Shown here in pieces: positions 1-8,772 of a stretch of DNA of 64,000 bases (position 1 is the first letter of the stretch; each line of letters starts with the position of its first letter). The position numbers and the translations under genes are program-made. The stretch covers positions 420,754-484,753 of the forward strand of contig NZ_KQ758485.1 of the NCBI RefSeq assembly GCF_001456935.1. Reading direction: 5' to 3'. This DNA is from [Bacillus] enclensis (GTDB lineage: Bacteria > Bacillota > Bacilli > Bacillales > Bacillaceae_B). The notes beneath the pieces were generated by a model that saw nothing but the letters and a program-made list of their open reading frames with translations, had not been told where the DNA came from and searched no databases.

Positions 1-39
1 ACCTTTCATACTGATTATATAGAGCTGCAGTTTGCGGGA

Positions 40-82
40 AGGCCCGTCCCTCACCGCTTTAATGTGTTGAGGGACGGGCTTC
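40..82. terminator. GCCCGTCCCTCA-type hairpin upstream of pbpG
   Basis: An inverted repeat with arms AAGGCCCGTCCCTCA and TGAGGGACGGGCTT encloses a short AT-rich loop. It probably ends the gene upstream of the window. A nearly identical hairpin lies directly after pbpG. The longest open frame of pbpG begins inside this hairpin, which argues against that first ATG being the true start. Confidence 0.6.
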
Positions 83-132
83 GGGAATGGATTTTCATAG
101 AAAACTATTTTATGGAGAAGGCGGGATCGGGG

Positions 133-2202
133 ATGGAACTGATGACTCGTGCTGGATTGGAGAAAACAAAAAAATATGTGAGAGCGGCCGTTATTTTGTC
201 TCTTTTCTTATCTGTCCTTATGCTCATCGGGCTGATCGGGGTGCTGACGTATGCTAAGTTCCAGGGTCCCCCTCCGCTTGCGGTCCCTCAGTCCACGCTG
301 ATTTACGGGGATGACGGCAAGGTGATCGGCGAGACGAATACTGGGGAGAAACGCTATTGGGTGGATCTCGAAAAGATTTCACCGGCACTTATCGAGGCGA
401 CAATTTCAATAGAAGACAAGAATTTTTACCAGCATTACGGATTTGATTTAAAGAGGATAGCAGGGGCCGCACTCGCCGACATAAAGGCGATGGGCAAGGT
501 CCAGGGTGCGAGCACCATTTCCCAGCAGTATGCCCGGAACCTCTTTTTGACGCATGATAAAACGTGGAAGCGGAAGGTCTCAGAAGCCCTTTATACCCTC
601 CGGATCGAAATGAATTACAGCAAGAAAGAAATCCTTGAGGGATATCTGAATACGATTTATTACGGTCATGGTGCGTACGGTGTCCAGGCAGCAAGCCAAT
701 ATTATTTCGGAAAGGATGCCGACCGGCTGACGCTTGCCGAGGCGTCCCTGCTCGCCGGGATCCCGAAAGCGCCGTCCTACTATTCGCCTCTCAAATCGGC
801 CGAGCATGCGAAGAATCGTCAGGAGCTCATCCTTGATTCCATGAAGGAAGACGGATTCATCACGAGAGAGGAAAGTGAGATCGCGAAGGCAAAGCCGCTC
901 AAAATCACCGGGGAACACGCGCATCAAACGGTGGAGACGGCCCCTTATTTTCAGGATGTGGTGAAAAATATCCTCCGCACCGAACTGGGGCTCGATGAGC
1001 GGACGATCGAGATGGGCGGACTCAAAGTCTTCACGACGCTGAACACGAAGCACCAGGATATCGCTGAAAAAGTGGTCGATGAACAGATTGGGGAAGGATC
1101 CGACATCCAGCTCGGGTTTGTCTCGATGAATCCGAAGAACGGCTACGTCACCGCTATGGTCGGGGGCAGGAGCTATGAAGAGAGTCCATTCAACCGGGCG
1201 GTCCAGGCGATCCGCCAGCCTGGCTCGACGATCAAGCCGCTCCTGTACTATTCAGCACTCGACCAGGGGTTCACACCTGCAACGACGATGAAGAGCGAGC
1301 TCACTACGTTCACGTTTGACGATAATAAAAAATATGCACCGCACAACTACAACAACAAATACGCGAATGATGATATCACGCTTGCCCAGGCGATCGCGCT
1401 TTCCGATAACGTCTATGCCGTGAAGACGCATCTGTTCATGGGTCAGGATACCCTGGGGAAAACGGCGAAAGAGAAGTTCGGCCTCACCACCCCGGTCAAA
1501 AAATTTCCGTCCTCCGCCCTCGGAACATCGGGGGCGAGAGTGATCGACATGGTGAACGCCTACAATCTATTCGCCAACGGCGGCTACAAAGTGAAGCCGG
1601 TATTCATCACCCGTGTCGAAGACTGGTCGGGGAAGGTCATTTATGAAAAAGAAGTGAAAAAGGAGCAGGTCCTGGATCCCGACAAGGCGTTCGTGATGAC
1701 GCATATGCTGAGCGGGATTTTCGATCCGAAACTGAATGATTACTCCACCGTCACCGGGATCCAGATCCGCAAAGACGCAACCAGGCACTATGCGGGAAAA
1801 TCCGGGACGACCAACACCGACAACTGGATGATCGGCTTCTCACCACAGTTGACAGCGGGGGTATGGACCGGTTATGACAAAGGGAAAGACATCTCGCTTG
1901 TCCACGATAAGCTCTACGCGAAGAAAATATGGGTTCATTTCATGGAGGAAGCCCTGAAGGACGAACCCGTAAAAGCGTTCAAGCCGACCAAGGGCGTCGT
2001 CGGGGTCGCGGTCAATCCCCATAACGGCAAGCTTGCCACCAAGGATTGCCCCGTCCAGCGCTTCACCTATTTCGTGAAGGGCACTGAACCGACCGAATAC
2101 TGCAAGGAACACCTTGGCGAAAAAGAAGCACCAAAAGAAAAACAGCCGTCCAAAAAGGACAGTAAACCTTGGTACAAAAAACTGAAGGATTGGATCTTCT
2201 GA
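133..2202 (+). CDS. pbpG: Class A penicillin-binding protein (PBP2D/PbpG type)
   Basis: This bifunctional peptidoglycan synthase has an N-terminal membrane anchor at about residues 16-40 and a GT51 glycosyltransferase domain. The catalytic EDKNFYQHYG motif has its Glu near residue 94. The transpeptidase domain has QPGSTIK (nucleophile Ser about 365), LSDN and KSGTT motifs. The neighbourhood (ywhD, ywhC, ywhB downstream) matches the B. subtilis pbpG/ywhE locus, where the protein supports spore peptidoglycan synthesis. The open frame begins at 64, but that ATG lies in a terminator hairpin. I chose ATG 133, preceded by GGAGAAGG; ATG 112 and ATG 142 are alternatives. The C-terminus is Lys-rich and ends before a shared terminator. 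Confidence 0.9.
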   Translation: MELMTRAGLEKTKKYVRAAVILSLFLSVLMLIGLIGVLTYAKFQGPPPLAVPQSTLIYGDDGKVIGETNTGEKRYWVDLEKISPALIEATISIEDKNFYQHYGFDLKRIAGAALADIKAMGKVQGASTISQQYARNLFLTHDKTWKRKVSEALYTLRIEMNYSKKEILEGYLNTIYYGHGAYGVQAASQYYFGKDADRLTLAEASLLAGIPKAPSYYSPLKSAEHAKNRQELILDSMKEDGFITREESEIAKAKPLKITGEHAHQTVETAPYFQDVVKNILRTELGLDERTIEMGGLKVFTTLNTKHQDIAEKVVDEQIGEGSDIQLGFVSMNPKNGYVTAMVGGRSYEESPFNRAVQAIRQPGSTIKPLLYYSALDQGFTPATTMKSELTTFTFDDNKKYAPHNYNNKYANDDITLAQAIALSDNVYAVKTHLFMGQDTLGKTAKEKFGLTTPVKKFPSSALGTSGARVIDMVNAYNLFANGGYKVKPVFITRVEDWSGKVIYEKEVKKEQVLDPDKAFVMTHMLSGIFDPKLNDYSTVTGIQIRKDATRHYAGKSGTTNTDNWMIGFSPQLTAGVWTGYDKGKDISLVHDKLYAKKIWVHFMEEALKDEPVKAFKPTKGVVGVAVNPHNGKLATKDCPVQRFTYFVKGTEPTEYCKEHLGEKEAPKEKQPSKKDSKPWYKKLKDWIF

Positions 2203-2206
2203 TTTA

Positions 2207-2250
2207 AAGGCCCGTCCCTCATCGCTTTAAAGCGTTGAGGGACGGGCCTT
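2207..2250. terminator. Bidirectional terminator between pbpG and the GNAT gene
   Basis: A long palindrome with arms GGCCCGTCCCTCA and TGAGGGACGGGCC lies between two convergent genes. It is almost identical to the hairpin at 40-82, so pbpG is bracketed by two copies. Confidence 0.75.
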
Positions 2251-2256
2251 CAGCTG

Positions 2257-2718
2257 TTAAAGTTTCATTTTCATTCCTTCATGTGTCGCAGTGAAACCAA
2301 GTTTCTGATAGAACCTGAGAGCTTCCCAGCGCTGTTTGTCTGTCGTGAGCTGGACGAGGCTGCAGCCGCGTTCACGGGCACGACCGACCGCCCAGTTGAT
2401 CATCTTGGAGCCGACTCCCTGACCGCGTACCGCTGAAGAGGTCCTAACGCCTTCTATTGTCGCCCGCCAGCTTCCCTGATGGGTAAGATGCGGCGTGAAC
2501 GTTATTTGCATCACACCTATGATTTCTTTGTCGTGGCAGGCCACTGTCAGTTCATTGTTCGTATCTGACTCGATTGCCTTAAAGGCTTTCAGATACCCTT
2601 CCGGCAGTGGATCCTCATAACGTTCCCTTTCTTTTCCCAATACATCATCCGCAAGCATCTGGACAATCCGGTCCAAGTCCTCTTCTGCAGCTAATCTGAA
2701 TGTAATATCCCTCTCCAC
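2257..2718 (-). CDS. GNAT family N-acetyltransferase
   Basis: The protein of about 153 aa has the GNAT acetyl-CoA binding signature VRGQGVGSKMI and the C-terminal ALRFYQKLGF segment typical of the fold. The substrate cannot be read from the sequence. The open frame starts at TTG 2742, but GTG 2718 has a good ribosome binding site (AAAGGAG, 8 nt upstream), so I placed the start there. It converges with pbpG on a shared terminator and is divergent from the DUF2243 gene. Confidence 0.85.
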   Translation of the reverse strand: MERDITFRLAAEEDLDRIVQMLADDVLGKERERYEDPLPEGYLKAFKAIESDTNNELTVACHDKEIIGVMQITFTPHLTHQGSWRATIEGVRTSSAVRGQGVGSKMINWAVGRARERGCSLVQLTTDKQRWEALRFYQKLGFTATHEGMKMKL

Positions 2719-2917
2719 CTCTGCCACTCCTTTTTGTAACAATCTACTACCATCGTACCCGGCAAGCTGTCATAAGTTAATTAGAAGATCATTATCTTCA
2801 TACATAAGTTTTCCTTATGTTTCCGAATATGTACGTTAAGGAGGTTTTTCCGGTCTTTAGTTTATCGCTTTTTTATGAGGGAATAATGGTGACAAGAAAT
2901 CAAGGGGAGGTTTGGCG

Positions 2918-3394
2918 ATGGTTAAAGTTCTGGGAACACGGAGCATTTACTCCGTGCGGAATCTGTTATCGGGGTTTCTATGCGGACTGGGACTGGTGGC
3001 TTTCATTGATGAGACGGTCTTTCACCAGCTGCTTCACTGGCATCATTTTTATGACCGATCCACCACGGATGTCGGCTTGGTATCGGATGGCTTTTTCCAT
3101 GCATTCAGCTGGTTTGCCACGATCGGCGGATTTTTTCTTTTTGCAGACCTGAGACGGAGGAACGCCTATTGGCAGAAGAGATGGTGGGGCGGCGTCCTGC
3201 TCGGCACCGGCGGATTCCAATTGTACGACGGTACAATCCAGCATAAGATCATGGGCATCCATGAAATCCGCTATGTTGAAAATGTACTCGTTTACGATTT
3301 GATCTGGAATAGCACTGCCCTCGCACTGCTGATTGCCGGCATCATGGTGACGATCCATACAGGCAGGAAGGCAAAGGCGGAACTCAGCCAATGA
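2918..3394 (+). CDS. DUF2243 membrane protein
   Basis: A small integral membrane protein of about 158 aa with four predicted hydrophobic segments. It carries conserved polar motifs including HQLLHWHHFYD near the N-terminus and QLYDGTIQHK and HEIRYVEN later, which I recognise as DUF2243. ATG 2918 is chosen because GGGGAGG lies 7 nt upstream; the open frame begins at TTG 2912. Its stop overlaps the start of the CtaG-like gene by 4 bp, so the two are co-translated. DUF2243 and CtaG-like proteins often pair, which suggests a role in copper or terminal oxidase maturation (inference). Confidence 0.8.
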   Translation: MVKVLGTRSIYSVRNLLSGFLCGLGLVAFIDETVFHQLLHWHHFYDRSTTDVGLVSDGFFHAFSWFATIGGFFLFADLRRRNAYWQKRWWGGVLLGTGGFQLYDGTIQHKIMGIHEIRYVENVLVYDLIWNSTALALLIAGIMVTIHTGRKAKAELSQ

Positions 3395-4191
3395 GCACGG
3401 ATCACGTCCACGAAGAAGCTGCCCGCAGCCTTTTGGGGTCCGGACCTCAATTGATCTTGGCCCTTCCTTTTGTTTGTGCCCTGATCCTCTATGTGTGGGC
3501 GGTTATCTATACAAACCGCCGCTATAAAAAATGGCCATTATACCGAACAGTTTTCTGGTCCGCAGGAATTTTTCTGGCCGTTGCTGCCGTTGCGGGTCCC
3601 CTTGCAGAGAAAGCACATCACGATTTCCAGACACATATGCTCGGGCATCTGTTCCTCGGCATGCTTGCTCCGCTCCTGATGGCACTGGCTGCACCGATGA
3701 TGCTCACATTGCGCACCCTTCCAAGGGATAAAGCAAGAAAGCTCTCGCTGTTGTTAAAAAGCAGGCAGCTAAAGGTTTTGATCGACCCTTTTTTTGCTTC
3801 GTTTCTGAATATAGGGGGCTTGTGGCTTCTTTACACGACGAGCCTGTACAGTGCGATGCACGAGAATATCCTCCTGCATATTTTCATCCATCTGCATGTA
3901 TTCCTCGCCGGCTACCTTTTCACGGTCAGTTTGATCTATATCGACCCAATCCCGCACCGTAAAAGCTATGCATACCGGGCTGCGGCATTGCTCTCTGCCC
4001 TTGCTGCCCACGGCATCCTTTCAAAGATCATATATGCCCGGCCCCCTCAAGGAGTCCCGGTAGATCAAGCACAAGCAGGCAGCATGCTCATGTATTACGG
4101 AGGGGACGCCATCGATATCATCCTCATTTTCATCCTTTGCCTGCAGTGGTATAAGGCCACCAGGCCAAAACCGGCTGCTATCACTCTATAA
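3391..4191 (+). CDS. CtaG-like cytochrome c oxidase assembly protein
   Basis: A polytopic membrane protein of 266 aa with about seven hydrophobic helices and histidine-bearing motifs such as FQTHMLGHLFLGMLAP and ILLHIFIHLHVFLAGY. These match the caa3_CtaG family, which is needed for formation of active caa3 oxidase in B. subtilis. It starts with an ATGA overlap on the DUF2243 gene, giving a two-gene operon. It is probably a paralogue rather than the ctaG of the cta operon, because no cta genes are near. A repeat element begins directly after the stop. Confidence 0.8.
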   Translation: MSTDHVHEEAARSLLGSGPQLILALPFVCALILYVWAVIYTNRRYKKWPLYRTVFWSAGIFLAVAAVAGPLAEKAHHDFQTHMLGHLFLGMLAPLLMALAAPMMLTLRTLPRDKARKLSLLLKSRQLKVLIDPFFASFLNIGGLWLLYTTSLYSAMHENILLHIFIHLHVFLAGYLFTVSLIYIDPIPHRKSYAYRAAALLSALAAHGILSKIIYARPPQGVPVDQAQAGSMLMYYGGDAIDIILIFILCLQWYKATRPKPAAITL

Positions 4192-4192
4192 T

Positions 4193-4371
4193 GCTCTTTT
4201 CGCATCCTTTGTTGCTATACAGACAAGAAAATACCGGAACTTGGGTATTTTCGGTTTGTCCGTCCTTCTCTGGTTTAAACTTGAGTCCGAAAAGAGCACG
4301 TTCACAAGCTGCTTTCAGGTTACAAGCCTATTTACGAAGAGCAACAATCTTTTAGAAAACAGCCATCTATA
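4193..4371 (+). repeat. Element B copy 1 (GCTCTTTTCGCA repeat)
   Basis: This about 179-bp intergenic element opens with GCTCTTTTCGCA. An internal inverted copy CGAAAAGAGC lies near 4290, and an extension ends at TTTTAGAAAACAGC. It aligns along its whole length with 13300-13471. Shorter or inverted relatives are at 16176-16332 and 21061-21148. Confidence 0.85.
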
Positions 4372-4381
4372 AATACGAAAA

Positions 4382-4407
4382 ACCCCGGGCTTGTGCGAAC
4401 CCGGGGT
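4382..4407. terminator. Strong GC hairpin
   Basis: The perfect hairpin ACCCCGGG/CCCGGGGT is followed by a T-run when read on the minus strand (TTTTT) and by a weaker one on the plus strand. It may back up termination for both ctaG (+) and ywhD (-). Confidence 0.6.
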
Positions 4408-4543
4408 CTTTCATGTCCTAGTTTATGTGCAAACTGTGCTTTAAGTGTACTTTTTTTCCAACAGAAGTACAAGATGTGAAAGTCACTTTCAAATAAATGT
4501 CACAATTTGTTCACAAAGTACGGATTTTGTCGAAAATAAAAAG

Positions 4544-4580
4544 CCCGTCCCCCGCTGCATTGCGCAGTGAAGAACGGACC
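4544..4580 (-). terminator. Terminator of the ywhC-ywhD unit
   Basis: Read on the minus strand, an imperfect hairpin (GGGTCCGTTC...GGGGACGGGC) is followed by CTTTTTATTTT directly downstream of ywhD. It belongs to the GCCCGTCC hairpin family seen several times in the window. Confidence 0.65.
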
Positions 4581-4587
4581 CTTCCCT

Positions 4588-5094
4588 TTATTCAGCTTTC
4601 AACGCTTCCTTCAGTTCAGGCTTGGAACGGTCCCACATGCCCTGGTCATGGTTTTTAAGGAATTCTGCGAGAACCCCTTTTGACTTATCGTCCATTTGAT
4701 CAACGATGATGTGACGCTTGATGGACTTATCCATATGATTCACGTGCTCAGGCATAGACTTGTAGCCTCTGCGCTTTTCTCGGTTGACCACCAATTCACA
4801 AGCTGTCACCCCCGCATAATATGGACCTTCGTCCATGAGATCGATCGTCACCCAGATCAGCCAGTACAGTTTACCGCCAGCTGAATCCTCGCGGTTATTC
4901 GTAAATTTGATCCTTTTTTCAATCGGGCTCCGCGCATGCAGGGCACCGATTTCAATCGTCGCTTCCCCTTCTTCGACATCAATCATGACAGGAGAAACAT
5001 TATCAAGGCTCAGCGATCCGACACCGTAGCCCCCGTGGCCGTCCGTCGGATCACTTTTTATGATATTGAATCCGATGTTCTTTTTCTTTTCCAT
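4588..5094 (-). CDS. ywhD: YwhD family protein
   Basis: The 168-aa soluble protein matches the YwhD family of Bacillaceae in length and in conserved stretches such as GFNIIKSDPTDGHGGYGVG and ELHARS-like IGALHARSPIEKR. The function is not established. It follows the membrane metalloprotease ywhC on the same strand with 14 bp between them, and sits near pbpG as in B. subtilis. The start ATG at 5094 has GGAG about 10 nt upstream. A terminator follows the stop. Confidence 0.9.
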   Translation of the reverse strand: MEKKKNIGFNIIKSDPTDGHGGYGVGSLSLDNVSPVMIDVEEGEATIEIGALHARSPIEKRIKFTNNREDSAGGKLYWLIWVTIDLMDEGPYYAGVTACELVVNREKRRGYKSMPEHVNHMDKSIKRHIIVDQMDDKSKGVLAEFLKNHDQGMWDRSKPELKEALKAE

Positions 5095-5108
5095 CGAAAC
5101 CCACTCCT

Positions 5109-5792
5109 TTAGTTAAAAATTGAAAAGATTGTTCCGTATATCGTGCTGAATGCCTGGCCCGTTGCACTCATGCCTGTATTCAAGAACGGCCAGATCGTGT
5201 ATTGGTCAAGCGGTGTGATCACCAGGATCAGGAACAGCAGGATGCCGTATTGTTCAAACTGGCTCATTTTCACCCTCACATTCGGCGGAGACAGATCCTC
5301 GATGATCCGGTAGCCGTCCAGCGGAGGGAACGGCAGCAGGTTAAACACAAACAGAAGGATGTTCAGTTCGACGATCATCTGCAGAAGATCGATGACGAAC
5401 GGAGGAATCCCGCCTCCCGTCACACCGACAAAGAAATAAAATAAGCCGAACGCGATGAACGCGATCAGGAAGTTGCTCAGCGGCCCTGCAGCAGAAACGA
5501 GAATGCCTGCAAGCCGCGGATTCTTGAAGCGCGAACGCATCACGGGAACCGGCCGCGCCCATCCGAAACCTGCAATCAGGATCAAGATCGTCCCGAACGG
5601 ATCCAGATGCTGCACAGGATTCAGGGTCAGCCTTCCCTGGTCCTTTGCCGTCGTGTCCCCGAATTTATAGGCAACATACGCATGGGCAAACTCATGGACC
5701 GTGAAGGCGAGCACCAATGCAATGACCACAAACGGAAGCTCTTCAAGCGAAAAGACCGAAATGGATTCAAAAAAACTGCGAAAAGTATCCAA
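5109..5792 (-). CDS. ywhC: Site-2 protease family M50 membrane metalloprotease
   Basis: The 227-aa integral membrane protein carries the zinc-binding HExxH motif in TVHEFAHAYVAYKFGD and the later third-ligand region NLLPFPPLDGYRI. Both are typical of the short M50B site-2 proteases. These enzymes cut substrates inside the membrane; the target here is unknown. The start is TTG 5792 with AAAGGAG 9 nt upstream. ywhD follows closely on the same strand. ywhB lies divergent with a 167-bp gap. Confidence 0.9.
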   Translation of the reverse strand: MDTFRSFFESISVFSLEELPFVVIALVLAFTVHEFAHAYVAYKFGDTTAKDQGRLTLNPVQHLDPFGTILILIAGFGWARPVPVMRSRFKNPRLAGILVSAAGPLSNFLIAFIAFGLFYFFVGVTGGGIPPFVIDLLQMIVELNILLFVFNLLPFPPLDGYRIIEDLSPPNVRVKMSQFEQYGILLFLILVITPLDQYTIWPFLNTGMSATGQAFSTIYGTIFSIFN

Positions 5793-5959
5793 ACTATGTA
5801 CTCCTTTAAAAATGGTTTACTTTCTTATTCAATAGTATACAGAAAAAGTCCTGCTCATGACTTTCAACTTACGCTTGCTTCCCCGCACCCGCAGGATTAC
5901 AGTAAAGATGGGGTTCTACCCACGATTGTATCAAAATCAACGATAAGGAGCGAATCATA

Positions 5960-6145
5960 ATGCCTTACATTACCGTAAAAATGCTCGAGGGACGTTCAGA
6001 GGACCAAAAGAAAGCCCTCGTCGAAAAAGTTACCCAGGTCGTCAGCGAAACCACCGGTGCACCAGAAGACAAAATCGTCGTCTTCATTGAAGAAATGACG
6101 AAGGGCCATTACGCAGTTGGCGGAAAGAGATTGAGTGATCAGTAA
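5960..6145 (+). CDS. ywhB: 4-oxalocrotonate tautomerase family enzyme
   Basis: A 61-aa protein whose second codon is proline (M-PYITVKMLEG), which becomes the catalytic N-terminal Pro after Met removal. The length and the GAPEDKIVVFIEEM segment match 4-OT enzymes such as B. subtilis YwhB. These form hexamers and tautomerise 2-hydroxymuconate-type enols; the physiological substrate in Bacillus is unclear. Its ribosome binding site is AAGGAG, 10 nt upstream. It is divergent from ywhC and converges with a small HTH gene. Confidence 0.9.
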   Translation: MPYITVKMLEGRSEDQKKALVEKVTQVVSETTGAPEDKIVVFIEEMTKGHYAVGGKRLSDQ

Positions 6146-6169
6146 ATCTAAAAATATGATGCTCTGAAG

Positions 6170-6445
6170 TTATCGCTTTGGAGCTTTATTTCTTCCTCTC
6201 CTTATCAAGGATTCAACCAAAGCCATCGGATATCCGAGCCTCTCTGCAATAGTCTCCTTGCTTACACCATTTCGATAATCACGGGCAACAGATTGGTATC
6301 TTTCCTTTTTTTTATATACCTTATGAATTTGATTTGCCCTATTCCCAGTTACTCCAAGTGTTTCACCGATGACTCTAAATGTTTTCCCTTCTTTCCTTAA
6401 CTTGTTCACAAACAACTCTCTCTCCGTAAAATCATAATGCTGCAT
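6170..6445 (-). CDS. Small helix-turn-helix protein of unknown function
   Basis: A basic 91-aa protein with two HTH-like segments. One is in the middle (REGKTFRVIGETLGVTGNRA in near form) and one near the C-terminus (VSKETIAERLGYPMALVESL). Both resemble sigma region 4 or resolvase-type HTH folds. The open frame runs to 6511, but ATG 6445 has a perfect AGGAGG 9 nt upstream, so I start there. It lies between ywhB and ywgA, a place where B. subtilis carries other genes, and is probably a lineage-specific regulator. Confidence 0.75.
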   Translation of the reverse strand: MQHYDFTERELFVNKLRKEGKTFRVIGETLGVTGNRANQIHKVYKKKERYQSVARDYRNGVSKETIAERLGYPMALVESLIRRGRNKAPKR

Positions 6446-6511
6446 ATAGTTTTTCCTCCTATTTTTAAAATAAAAAGACCGCCCTTCCCCTAAGAGCAGC
6501 CCTTCATCCAA

Positions 6512-7021
6512 TTATTGAACAACCTTTATCTTCTTCAACCCATCGATATAGGCAAACGCCTCATCGATTTCTTCTTCGGTATACTTCTGCTTTCTCTTCA
6601 GCGTGAAGACCTTCTCGCAGACTTCTTCTTTTGTAAGATTATCAAAATATAAAACCGTTGAAACAAGCTCCAAAAAGCGTGCAGACTGAGTATTCATATC
6701 CGTGAGGCAGTCCTTCAGGGACGGAATGTCCTTTTCATAGAGCGAAAGGAATTCCTCCCCTTCCTTCGTGACGGTGTAGCGGTACTGGTAATAGCCGCCC
6801 TTTTTCTCGCGCACCTCCGAGATGAACCCCATATTGCACAGCTCCTCGACGCGCAGGGTCAGCTCCTCGGAATAAGGGCCGTAAAAATGAAATTGGAATT
6901 TTTCCTGAAACGGGAAAGCGAGCTTCTTGGCGATGAAGATCATCTTCTGCAGCTTCTTCCTTCCCACCACTTCACCGGACGCTAAAAAGGCACTCATCAG
7001 TTTTGCATGTTCTTTCAACAA
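6512..7021 (-). CDS. ywgA: YwgA family protein
   Basis: A 169-aa protein matching YwgA, with an N-terminal winged-helix-like region containing KKLQKMIFIAKKL and FHFYGPYSEEL. This resembles the antitoxin SocA/Panacea-type fold. The function is unknown. The start is TTG 7021, with AGGAG about 10 nt upstream; a second TTG follows at once. It lies downstream of ywfO on the same strand. Confidence 0.8.
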   Translation of the reverse strand: MLKEHAKLMSAFLASGEVVGRKKLQKMIFIAKKLAFPFQEKFQFHFYGPYSEELTLRVEELCNMGFISEVREKKGGYYQYRYTVTKEGEEFLSLYEKDIPSLKDCLTDMNTQSARFLELVSTVLYFDNLTKEEVCEKVFTLKRKQKYTEEEIDEAFAYIDGLKKIKVVQ

Positions 7022-7143
7022 TGTACGTCATCTCCTACTCCTAGTATTGCATAAGCGATTCTCCGTTGGCATAGGTGTCGGGGCTCTCCTCGAGATGAAG
7101 CCTGCGCATCGATCGCGCGGGCCATTCACCCTCACAGCCTTTT

Positions 7144-8445
7144 CTAAGAAAGTTCCAGAATCGTCCGTATCTGTCTCTTTATATTCTTCTTCGTTGATTC
7201 GTCGTATAGTAAATCCACTGGATAGTATAATTTATGGTCGGTTCTGCGCTTGCCCGAGATGGAATCGACGATATCCGATTCCCTCGACAGCTCCCGAAGC
7301 TCGTTGTTTTTCATTAAAAGATGGATCGGAAGGCGTTCCTCTTCCTCACCTGGCCGGTAAAAATCGTATGGAAGGTCGGAAGATGAGTCCACCACCAAGT
7401 AATACTCAGGGTCGATCCCCGCTTTTTTAAATAGGGTCTCAAGCTCGCTGTGCTTCTTGTATTCCTTCGCAGGATCGAATTCCACGTATTTGAAGAGGTT
7501 GCGGTTCATAAACCGCTCGCATAAATCGCGCAGGATGCCGTCCTCTTCTTCCTGCCAGATCTGAAAATAATACATGATCACCGATTCATCGAGCTTCAAA
7601 TAATCCTGAAGTGCGACATCGCCGGTAAAAAGTGAATAAAAATGAAGGGGTTTCTGCTTGAAAGAGTATCCCGTTTCATGAAGCTCCTTCGCTCTATGTA
7701 AAATCTTCGTCAGGATCACTTCCGCACTCCGCGTCACCGGATGGAAGTAGACCTGCCAGTACATCTGATAGCGGCTCATGATGTAATCCTCCACAGCATG
7801 CATCCCGCTCTGCTTGATCACGACCTGATCTTCACGCGGCCTCATCACACGCATGATGCGTTCCATGTCGAAGTGTCCGTAGCTCACACCCGTAAAATAG
7901 GCATCGCGCTGCAGATAATCCATGCGGTCGGCATCGATCTGACTCGAGATCAGGCTGACAACAAGCTTGTTCTCATAGGTCTTCGCGATGACCTCTGCCA
8001 CATGCTTCGGAAAATCCTTCCCGACTTTCGAAAGGACCCCATTCACTTCGGTGTCGCCCAAAATGATCGCCTGCGTGAAATGCTCATGATCAAGGTGGAA
8101 CACCTTTTCAAACGAATGTGAAAAAGGCCCGTGTCCGAGGTCATGGAGCAGGGCTGCACACAGGGAAAGAAGACGCTCCCCCTGATCCCATTCCGGGCGT
8201 CCGTCAAAAACATCATCCACGATGCGGCGGATGATTTCATAGACACCGAGTGAATGATTGAAGCGGCTGTGCTCCGCCCCGTGGAAGGTCAGATACGTCG
8301 TACCAAGCTGCCTGACCCGTCTGAGGCGCTGGAACTCCTTCGTCCCGATGAGATCCCAAATCACGCGGTCCTTTACATGAACATACCGATGAACAGGGTC
8401 TTTGAATACTTTTTCTTCATGCAATTTCTGCTTGGAATACTCCAT
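7144..8445 (-). CDS. ywfO: HD-domain phosphohydrolase YwfO
   Basis: The 433-aa protein has the HD-type metal motif in LHDLGHGPFSHSFE and an upstream His in HSLGVYEIIRRIV, as in the dGTPase-like HD proteins. The second half contains the ISSQIDADRMDYLQRDAYF segment typical of this family. B. subtilis YwfO is its clear relative; it is expected to hydrolyse nucleotides, with the exact substrate not inferable here. The start is ATG 8445. The gene order ywfO then ywgA is conserved. Confidence 0.9.
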   Translation of the reverse strand: MEYSKQKLHEEKVFKDPVHRYVHVKDRVIWDLIGTKEFQRLRRVRQLGTTYLTFHGAEHSRFNHSLGVYEIIRRIVDDVFDGRPEWDQGERLLSLCAALLHDLGHGPFSHSFEKVFHLDHEHFTQAIILGDTEVNGVLSKVGKDFPKHVAEVIAKTYENKLVVSLISSQIDADRMDYLQRDAYFTGVSYGHFDMERIMRVMRPREDQVVIKQSGMHAVEDYIMSRYQMYWQVYFHPVTRSAEVILTKILHRAKELHETGYSFKQKPLHFYSLFTGDVALQDYLKLDESVIMYYFQIWQEEEDGILRDLCERFMNRNLFKYVEFDPAKEYKKHSELETLFKKAGIDPEYYLVVDSSSDLPYDFYRPGEEEERLPIHLLMKNNELRELSRESDIVDSISGKRRTDHKLYYPVDLLYDESTKKNIKRQIRTILELS

Positions 8446-8735
8446 CTTCTACCCTCTTCCTAAACTAGCATATTTCTATTATAGCGACTTTGTACCCGGC
8501 CTTCATCTCGAATTTTGTCGAAAAAAATATAAAAATGGCCCCTGAACAACGCATACCGGGCACTCCGTCACCTCAAAAAAATTTCATCCATTTACACCAT
8601 CTTGACAAAACATTTACCCTCTTAACATTCTCCATCCCTTAAATATTTCCTTTAAACACACCAGGTAAACATTCGGGAGGGACGGGCTTTCATCGCATTA
8701 AACCACTAAAGGACAGTCCTTTAGCGGAGAAAAGA
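8446..8735. other. Intergenic region upstream of ywfO
   Basis: No gene is supported here. The region holds the likely ywfO promoter area (AT-rich, 8460-8600), a GGGAGGGACGGGCTT fragment of the GCCCGTCC hairpin family at 8675-8690, and a perfect 9-bp hairpin CTAAAGGAC/GTCCTTTAG at 8706-8724. Confidence 0.5.
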
Positions 8736-8738
8736 AAA

Positions 8739-8757
8739 AACTCCCTTAAAGGAAGTT
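8739..8757 (-). terminator. Terminator of the DUF1450 gene
   Basis: On the minus strand, AAACTTCCTTTAAGGGAGTT is followed by TTTTCTTTTC directly after the DUF1450 stop. Confidence 0.65.
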
Positions 8758-8772
8758 TGCTGAACCACGCAT

